From assembly GCA_025618425.1 (NCBI GenBank), contig CM046844.1, positions 16,502,920 through 16,566,919 on the forward strand: a DNA stretch of 64,000 bases, in the 5' to 3' direction. The notes below the pieces were generated by a model. The model saw nothing but the letters and a program-made list of their open reading frames with translations. It searched no databases and had not been told where the DNA came from. Source of the stretch: Heliocidaris tuberculata. Its lineage: Eukaryota > Echinodermata > Echinoidea > Camarodonta > Echinometridae. The translations under genes and the position numbers were made by a program. Positions 57,102-64,000 of the stretch are shown here, one piece after another. Each line of letters opens with the position of its first letter. Position 1 is the stretch's first letter.

Positions 57102-57265
57102 TATCTCACCCAACCTAGATTCTTTTTCACAGTGTGAAATTTATGCGAAGCCGAACTACTCAAGACATTTGGGAAAGTTTCAGGCTTTACAGGAAAGCAT
57201 CTTCACAATCATATCAGATTATATTCATTCACCTGTGAACATTCTTTTTTTTTTTTATCTTGCAG

Positions 57266-57347
57266 CCAAGCACAATGATGAATACATCATGTATTCTACA
57301 GAAAAACAGGAGCTGCTTTGCATCAAGTGTTTTAGAGATTTTGAAAA
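57266..57347 (+). CDS. RNF207: RNF207 coding exon 4
   Basis: Acceptor ATCTTGCAG|CCAAGC, donor GAAAA|GTAAGT, phase 1 in and 2 out. Encodes YIMYSTEKQELLCIKCFRDF, like LFSTDKKLLLCIRCFRDM. Confidence 0.92.
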
Positions 57348-57472
57348 GTAAGTAAACATGATCTTCAAAGCTGAATCAATGATGCTATCAGGTTTTACCT
57401 ATCTCTCATGCAATTTAAGGACAAAAGATGCATGTCCTTGACTGAAATATAAATTAATTTCCTTTTATGCAG

Positions 57473-57721
57473 GGATGACCGTGCGTTCTGCCTGGACTTA
57501 GAGTCGGCGTACAACCAGAGCTGTCGTCAGCTGGAGGAGCGTATCGCAACCATCCGTGACCTTCAGAGCTCTGTCCACGATGCCATTATCCTGTTCCAGG
57601 CTCTGATGCAGGAGGTGAAGAGCAATGCAGAGAAGGAGCGGGTGTCCATCCAGGAGCTGTGTGCTGAGATGCAGGAGAGGATGGTGGAGAAGAAGGAGGA
57701 GCTACTGAAAGATGTTGACAG
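57473..57721 (+). CDS. RNF207: RNF207 coding exon 5 (coiled coil)
   Basis: Acceptor TTTATGCAG|GGATGA, donor GACAG|GTAGGG, phase 2 both ends. Encodes RAFCLDLESAYNQSCRQLEE and a long Glu/Lys-rich helix ending KEELLKDVDS. G+C-rich compared with its surroundings. Confidence 0.92.
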
Positions 57722-57740
57722 GTAGGGTAGAATAGACCTT

Positions 57741-57899
57741 GGCCCCGTAGAAACAAAAGTTTGCAATCAAGTGCAAAATGGCAATGGCCAATCCAGATCA
57801 TCGTTGAATGCACATATTGTTCAAAAGGCTGACAATTAACCAATCAGAATCGTTGTTTCAAATTTGCAATCGATTGCAAACCTTTGTGTTAAGGACCCA
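57741..57899. repeat. GGCCCCGTAACA MITE, copy 2
   Basis: GGCCCCGTAGAAACAAAAGT at the left and CCTTTGTGTTAAGGACC at the right; internal AACCAATCAGAATCGTTG is shared with 37778-37935 in the reverse sense. Confidence 0.75.
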
Positions 57900-58091
57900 G
57901 TTTTTTAAATTGAAATTGTATGAATTATTGACACTTTTTGAGAGAAGAGCATTCTTATAGTAAATGCAAGAAAGGATATTAGCTTTTAGTGAAAACTTCA
58001 AAAACCTTTTATATCTATACTGGGTCACCTGCATTGATTTATTCCATTCGGGATTGCTCCTAAGAATGTTTGGATGACCATTTATTTAGAG

Positions 58092-59789
58092 TAGTGCTGT
58101 TTCCGAACCGCCGAACCGAACGGAAATTCGCCGAACATGGCACTTCCGAACCGAACCGAACCGAACCGAACGCAAAGGCTTGGTTCGTATGTTCGGCGGA
58201 AAAATGTAAAGGTTCGTGTTCGCTACTTAGTTTGGCATTTTATAGGCTTATAATTTCAAATCACTGTTTCTTATTTCTGTTTTCTTTCGTTGTGTTTTAT
58301 TCCTCTCCAAATCCTTTCCCATTGCCAACGAAAGAAATGAATTTTGTTCTCACTCCAAGGAGCAAATCAGCAAACGCTTGGTTTGGAACTTCGGAGGTTC
58401 GGCGGAAAATACAAACGTTTTTGTTCATTGCTTACTTTATCTGAGTCCTATGATTTCAAGTCGTCACTTTTTTTTTCTAATTTCCTTTGTTTATTCGTTA
58501 TTTCTATTTCCCTTTCTTTCTTTTTGTTGTCACTCTGAAAGAGAAAAGCTATCGAAGTAATCAAACTTTTAGTTAATACGGCAACAAGGTGAGTTTGATA
58601 GATTGAGGCAGCTTTGATGCAAGACAGTTGATTTTGCAGATAAAATGAACATCCGATTGAAGATTATTGTGAGGGGGAGAGATTGGGGAGAAAAGGAGAA
58701 GAGAAGGGTAATGTAATAACAAAGGCACTGTGATTTGGAAATAATGAGAACTAAAATAAAATAAAGGTTTAATAAACTTGCCAGGGCCCTCTTTTGTGAA
58801 CTTTAATAGATCGCATTTTCAAAGTAATGATGCAATCTATCAGAAATTACGAAAAAGGGCCATGGAAGGTGGAGAAGAGATGAGTGGAAGTGAAATGAAT
58901 GAATGAATTAGGTCGGAGTTCAAAACAAAATAGGAGAATGAACGTCTTTTGTTCCCAGAGTTATGCTGTCCTTGCCCACATCATGCCCACACAGACCCAA
59001 TTCAAGCTTAATCTGTGGTTTTTTTCTTATCACATTCTCAATTTCAAACATAAACAGCGCGATAATTAATTGTCCCCCAAGAGAGCTGTAAAGCCCAGCG
59101 CAACACGCAGTGCAATCGCGCCCCTGAGCCCCGCCCCGGCCACACTCTTCTCCACGTGGAAGAAAAAAAAAGCATCACTGCGCCATAAAATTTGACCAAT
59201 AGAACGGCAATGAAAGTGTTTTCTTGCATATGCATGATCCAATCGGCTGTGGCACGTGATTATTCGCGAATGTGATTGGCCGTCACCTTACCTTCCCAGA
59301 AAGCGCTCTCTGTGTACGGCTAGCTCCCACTGCACATGCACACTGAACGCTTTCTCTATTATGCTAGCTGACGTCGCGATCGCCGGCCATGAATATGATT
59401 GGTCGGTGATTGTGACGTCACACGCACTGTATGTGTACGGAGCTGTGCAGTGTAATGTGCATTGCGTAACATGCACCATGGAGGTGTAAAGAGAACTTCG
59501 CGTCTATCATCAAGACTTGGTGATAAACAGAGAAAGAGAAAGAGAGAGAGCCGAATAATTATGTCAACAACTGGTTTCTCTGGGGGCTTGTTGTCCGCCG
59601 GAGACTCCTGGAATGTGACAGGGGGCACGCGAGCGCAATTAATCTTATTGGGGGTAACTCTTTGTCTTCCTTTCTTCCTCAATGCTCTTGCACTTCCGAA
59701 CCTTCGAACCGAACGAAAGTTCGAACGAAAAATGCCGAACCCTTCCGAACCGAACCGAACCCGAACATGGCGCTCGATCGACAGCACTA
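58092..59789. mobile_element. hAT-type non-autonomous element, RNF207 intron 5
   Basis: A 1698-bp element with ends TAGTGCTGTTTCCGAAC and GATCGACAGCACTA (inverted 9 bp TAGTGCTGT), flanked by a perfect 8-bp duplication ATTTAGAG (58084-58091, 59790-59797). Subterminal arrays of CCGAA/TTCGG words at both ends could be transposase-binding repeats. No transposase frame. Confidence 0.87.
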
Positions 59790-60062
59790 ATTTAGAGACA
59801 TACATATCCTGTTTTACTGACTTGTCATTAGTGCCAATCTGATAGAAGTCATAAAATCTATACACAAAGACCTGCTAATCTTGAAACTGAACTTATATGC
59901 CGGAAGAATTATTACCTCGTTACACATGCTACCAGGGGAAATTGGCATGTGGTTTAGGGTTTCCAATAACATTGTGCTATCTGCCATCTTCGAAGGAGAC
60001 AGAGTTAGAGATCATTTACCCCTACATGTGTTTTTGAGTTAAATATTTTTTTTCATTGACAG

Positions 60063-60204
60063 TCAACAACTTCAGAAGGAGCAAGCATTCAAGGACCAGC
60101 TGCCAAGCCTAGCTGCCTTGCTACCTGCCCTACAGACATACCTTGCCATCAGTACCATGTTTGTTAGCAGTGCCAACATGTATGAGTTCCTTGATCTCGG
60201 CTCG
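60063..60204 (+). CDS. RNF207: RNF207 coding exon 6
   Basis: Acceptor CATTGACAG|TCAACA, donor GGCTCG|GTGAGT, phase 2 in and 0 out. Encodes KEQAFKDQLPSLAALLPALQ and MYEFLDLGS, matching KDKAFKEQLSHLATLLPTLQ of vertebrates. Confidence 0.92.
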
Positions 60205-60232
60205 GTGAGTACTGGTTTTCTCTCTGTGTATA

Positions 60233-60646
60233 TTAACCCTTTCATGACAGGAATTATTTAAGGGCTAAATTTATCACATTTTGTTATTCAAATTGGTAAC
60301 AATAATATTTTTCTTTTAATGCTACATGGTTCTAATAAGATGCGATGTCTTTGAAAACAATATTCATGGTTAGGAACTTTGTCGAAACTTGAAAAAATTG
60401 CCAATTTCGATCAAAAAGTAATGATTTTTAACGTCTCACTGTTGCCAATTTAAGGATTTTAAAGCTTATTTACCTTTTTGAAATTCCTGACGTCAAATGC
60501 AATATGGTTATTCGACAAAAATGGACACAGTGTGTGCAGAAAATTTTGCTCTTTCTACTCATGCATCTGGTATATTTTTTAGAGCTCTGAGTCAAAAGTT
60601 ATTGAGCCAAACCACAAAATGTGGTCATTTGTCTTGAAAGGGTTAA
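60233..60646. repeat. Dispersed ~410-bp MITE, copy 4 (reverse)
   Basis: TTAACCCTTTCATGACAGG at the left and CTTGAAAGGGTTAA at the right; the order of internal words is reversed relative to 714-1121. Confidence 0.78.
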
Positions 60647-60960
60647 TGATAATAATAATATCTGCTTTTGATATAGCACCTTTCCAGTTACATTGTGTAA
60701 ATAACTGATCAAAGTGCTTCGCAGTGTATTATTATTATTACCCTGTATTCAATTACGCTTCTTCACTTAGAGTGCACATTCTCCCCTCTATTTGGGAGTA
60801 TTCCAGCTGGGCCAATTTACAGGTGTATAGGCCTATATGCTGTTCTAGCCAAAATGTAGATAAAATGTTGTGCTTAAGGACTTAGTGCCATGCTGGGGTT
60901 CGAACCCACGACCTTTGCATCCCCAGTCAAGTGATTAAACCACTCGAAGAAGACTGCACC
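60647..60960 (-). repeat. tRNA-derived SINE
   Basis: Read on the minus strand, GAGTGGTTTAATCACTTGAC resembles a Pol III A box region and GTGGGTTCGAACCCCAGC is a B box (GGTTCGAACCC); a tail follows ending with AGATATTATTATTATCAT. This is the head-to-tail layout of a tRNA-related SINE with an ATT-type end. The head is not a full cloverleaf, so it is not called a tRNA gene. Confidence 0.6.
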
Positions 60961-61553
60961 AAGCCTTGCCAATGATGTTCAAAGGCTTTGAATTTCGCAA
61001 ACCATGGATATTTTGATAGCAGATAACACTGTCAAGAATGCTGATGTTAGATGCTGGTGGGACAAAACAACCTGTATACATGGTTATGTACGGCACATGC
61101 GCCAGCGACATTTGCTCCGCGGTTAACATCCTAAACTAACTAACTTCAACCCTGGACCAAACACTTACCTAACAGTAACACTCGTTCCAAGCCTAGTGTA
61201 AAACCTAATTGCAACCCTAACCGCCACCCTAACTTTAACCCTAAATCTTTGACATAATGAAGCCCAGAGAAATTGTCTTTGGAGCAAACATATATTGAGG
61301 CATTGTATGTACTCTTATTGTACTTAATGTCTTTTATTGTCACTATTTTAAAAGAATGGCAATTACGTCTTTCTATTTGAACAGATGCAATTTTCCATGT
61401 TGATTCAAAGTATACAAATTTAGCTCTTAGAGTAATGAATAGTCCCCGTATTTAAGGAATTATAATTTTAACAACTGGTACTCTTGTTGGAAAATGAATT
61501 GGTACCTAGTCATGTCAAATGTTACATACTTGATTGCTCTAACTTTTTGGCAG

Positions 61554-61777
61554 TCGTTGAACGAAAGACTTGAATCCATTGCCAGCCAGCCTCACCAGCT
61601 CCGGCCTCAAGAGAGTGGAGAGATCACTACTGACTACGAGTCCAAGTTTGCTAGATGCCTCCAACCCTTGCTACGCATCCACCTGGACGACTGCGGTGAC
61701 TGTGGGAGCAGCTCACCCATCATCCACGTTTCCATGCCAACAACGAGCGTCCCTTCCCCACAGCATCCACAAGCTAG
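61554..61777 (+). CDS. RNF207: RNF207 coding exon 7
   Basis: Acceptor TTTGGCAG|TCGTTG, donor GCTAG|GTTAGA, phase 0 in and 2 out. Encodes ERLESIASQPHQLRP and DYESKFARCLQPLL, like the RP.HLRP...EFARCLEPLL region of vertebrates. Confidence 0.9.
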
Positions 61778-62425
61778 GTTAGAAGATAGATCAGTTAAGG
61801 TTCAATAACCATCCTAGATGGGGCAGGGAGACCATCTTTGCACTCAGGAATGTCTGATCTGCTTGTTCTATACCTTGTGAAAGAATATGTTGCATAATGG
61901 CCACTGATATCCCAATGTATCTATCTGTTCTTGGTATTTTTTCATTACAAGAAGCGGCTTTGTTTTTCACTCTGTAGCCAATTTAAGTCATGAAGTAGGT
62001 GCCTTATGGGCTGGCCACATTTATCTGGTAAGTTAGATTTTCAGTTAAAGGTGCATCCTACTATATGCCGTGTACTTGTGAGTATGCTTGTGGCTGTTAA
62101 TAATAGGACAGCTCTGTGGTGTACCTTTTGTGAAAAATCTTGTTATCGTTATCGAACAAATGTGACCATTTTATGCCTGATGATAGGAAAAGGAAAATAC
62201 ATTATCGAAAGTACAGGCATAATATGAAATGTCAAAATATTGGATCCCTTAATATCATTTACATGTCAGATTTATGTAGTAACTTTAAATTGTGGCAACT
62301 TACAATGTAAGTTGTGATCAGACATTATGAAGCTAGAGAATTATTTTAGATATGGATAGAATCTGAAACGGATAAAATACTAGGAGATAGCTTACGTCCA
62401 CTCTTCCTTATAATGATATTTACAG

Positions 62426-62639
62426 AACAAGAGAGCACCAGGGAGCCCAAGCCCTATCCAGCGCATACATCTCTAGCGCCCTCGCTCGTCACCTGTCTTT
62501 AACGAACACCCTCCAGGATCCGCTGACAGGTAAGGGGTTGAGACGGGGAAGCAAGTTGTCCGCCAGCATCAGACATCGTATGCAAGAGGGTAACGGACCC
62601 TTTGTGGAACACTGCAAGGCCTTTGAAGCTAACTTCAGG
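62426..62639 (+). CDS. RNF207: RNF207 coding exon 8
   Basis: Acceptor ATTTACAG|AACAAG, donor TTCAGG|GTAAGT, phase 2 in and 0 out. Encodes a Ser/Leu-rich linker, a basic stretch and GPFVEHCKAFEANFR, like TPFAEHCRHYEDSYR. Confidence 0.9.
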
Positions 62640-63054
62640 GTAAGTGTTAGATGCGTCTACCAGGTGCAAATTTTATGCTCTTTGTACCTTGGGAGTGGGG
62701 GTTGTAGAGTGCCATAGCACTGACTTCGATTTGCAAGACAATCTTTTGCTCCCTTGATTGGTAAATGGGTGTCGGTAAGAAGATATTTCTTGACTGCTTG
62801 ATTACCTTAGAGCCATGGTAATATTCCTGTTCTGATGAACGGATAACTGGATGTGTTGTGGTGATAGTGATTTATTCAGACTTATATGATTATAAATAAG
62901 CAGCAAGGGGGACCTACGACTTTAAGTTCTAACCAAGGGACTTTGTAATGAAGATTGACTAAGTGCTCTAGTGCATCAACTCAGATACATGTGTGTACAA
63001 GACAAAGCATTACTATTGAGCCATCACGCCTCAACAATATAGATGCATTATGTC

Positions 63055-63094
63055 GTTGTTGTTGTTAGTGGTGGTGTTGTAGTAGTTGTTGTTG

Positions 63095-63139
<45 letters not shown>

Positions 63140-63393
63140 ATAGTAGTAGTACTAGTAGTAGTAGCAGTAGTTGCAGTTATGAGTAGTAGTAGTAGTAGTT
63201 ACGTAGTAGTAGCAGTAGTAGTTAGTAGCTGTAGTCGTAGTAGTAGTAGCAGTTACGTAATAGTAGTAGTACATGTAGTAGTAGTATAATTTTGATTGTT
63301 ATTGTTGTTTTTGTTGTAGTAGAAGTAGAAGTATAATTGTGATTGTTGTTGTTGTTAGTAGTACTAGTAGTAGTAGCAGTAGTAGCAGTTACA

Positions 63394-63428
<35 letters not shown>

Positions 63429-63660
63429 TAATTTTGAGTTATTGTTGGTGTTGTTTTTGTTGTTAGTAGCAGCAAAATTTTGAGTGTTATTGTTGCTGTT
63501 GTTGTTTTTGTTGTTAGTAGCAGTAATTTTGAGTGTTTTTGTAGTAGCAGTAGTAGTATAATTGTGATTGTTGTTGTTGCTGTTGTTGTTGTTTTAGTAG
63601 TGGTAGTAGTAGTAGTAGAAGAAGTATAATTGCTAAAGTTGTTGTTATTATTATTGTATA
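63055..63660. repeat. Long AGT/GTT trinucleotide microsatellite, RNF207 intron 8
   Basis: Interrupted (AGT)n and (GTT)n blocks run for about 600 bp and stop about 30 bp before exon 9. Open frames here (Val/Ser- or Thr-rich) are artefacts. Confidence 0.9.
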
Positions 63661-63693
63661 ATATGTATGACATTAATTTGAACTGCCTTTCAG

Positions 63694-63786
63694 CTTCTTC
63701 AGCATCGTATTCAGAAGATGAAGGAGCAGGTTCAAGAGATCCACAGGGATATCACCCGCAGGAAATGCTTGGCAAAGAAGGAAAAG
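63694..63786 (+). CDS. RNF207: RNF207 coding exon 9
   Basis: Acceptor TGCCTTTCAG|CTTCTT, donor GAAAAG|GTATTA, phase 0 both ends. Encodes RIQKMKEQVQEIHRDITRRK, matching SLKDQVQELHRDLTKHH. Last exon inside the window; the gene continues to the right. Confidence 0.9.
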
Positions 63787-64000
63787 GTATTAAAGGTTTC
63801 ACACATGATTGGGAAAATTTCCCAGATTTTGTGCTTTAATTGACAATTCCATTGCTCACAAATTCATTCAAATCACTTCCAGAGACCTTTATGTTCACCA
63901 AAAGTTTTGTTAATTACTAGTGTATGATTAGTTTATGTCAAATAATGTTAATTTCTTACTGCAAAAAGACCTTAATTACTCATTACCTAAAATGACAGTG
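63787..64000. other. RNF207 intron 9 (partial)
   Basis: A+T-rich with no exon; runs to the window edge. Confidence 0.5.

Larger units (their letters stand above)
51782..63786 (+). other. RNF207: RNF207 gene span (RING/B-box protein), 3' end off window
   Basis: Nine coding exons join in consistent phase for 484 codons; the human protein has about 634 residues, so the C-terminus lies beyond the window. Order: C3HC4 RING (residues 25-63), a PPADPVINFLL linker, a B-box built from CANC, CNTC, CATC and a downstream His, then LLCIKCFRDFEK, a long coiled coil (exons 5-6), the AEFLDLG-like YEFLDLGS step and a C-terminal helical segment (FVEHCKAFEANFR). RNF207 is known in vertebrates to affect hERG (KCNH2) potassium-channel levels with HSP70 and DNAJA1, and RING domains usually act as E3 ubiquitin ligases; the echinoderm role is inference. 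Introns contain hAT-type and MITE elements; decayed copies of exon 1 follow it. Confidence 0.9.

Noticed and set aside
60880..60960. Possible tRNA gene (GGTTCGAACCC)
   Set aside because: No full cloverleaf; fused to an ATT-tailed body, better explained as a SINE.
63086..63289. Val-rich open frame
   Set aside because: Translation of an AGT/GTT microsatellite.

Overview
The window is animal nuclear DNA: intron-rich genes with GT-AG splice sites, no operons, A+T-rich introns, and very many small non-autonomous transposons, microsatellites and minisatellites. The two recognised genes are ordinary animal genes. The repeat style (frequent ACATGTA and AGGCCTA words, many hAT-like and TTAA-type miniature elements) suggests an echinoderm, probably sea-urchin-like; the species is inference.

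Layout. (1) 586-2260, minus strand: first three coding exons of a CARD protein resembling initiator caspases (caspase-2/-9 type); the rest lies off the left edge. (2) 2.3-15.3 kb: gene-poor, transposon-rich DNA with a THAP-domain fragment, a MULE-like element carrying a nested solo LTR, a GATC-rich hAT-type element, a degenerate G-rich minisatellite, a TTAA-type element and a 0.5 kb palindrome. (3) 15358-43674, plus strand: complete HPS3 (BLOC-2 subunit), 19 coding exons giving a 1117-residue protein with every splice phase closing. (4) 43.7-51.7 kb: HPS3 3' region and intergenic DNA with a tandem array of about 422-bp units, each ending in a hammerhead-ribozyme-like fold. (5) 51782 to beyond the right edge, plus strand: RNF207 (RING, B-box, coiled coil), nine coding exons seen, 3' end missing.

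The genes are not functionally linked as far as the sequence shows: HPS3 acts in biogenesis of lysosome-related organelles, RNF207 is a RING/B-box protein tied in vertebrates to cardiac hERG handling, and the CARD gene is probably apoptotic or immune. The two most unusual things are the hammerhead array at 47737-49164, which looks like a Penelope-related retrozyme with flanking 11-bp target duplications, and repeated exon-scale tandem duplication in both HPS3 (exon 11 three copies, exon 18 five copies, repeated stop-codon region) and RNF207 (RING exon three copies). In HPS3 exon 18 the four extra copies keep open reading frames, acceptors and an in-frame stop beside an AATAAA, so they could act as alternative terminal exons.

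Exon boundaries were read by eye from splice motifs, phase and remembered family similarity; no alignment was run.
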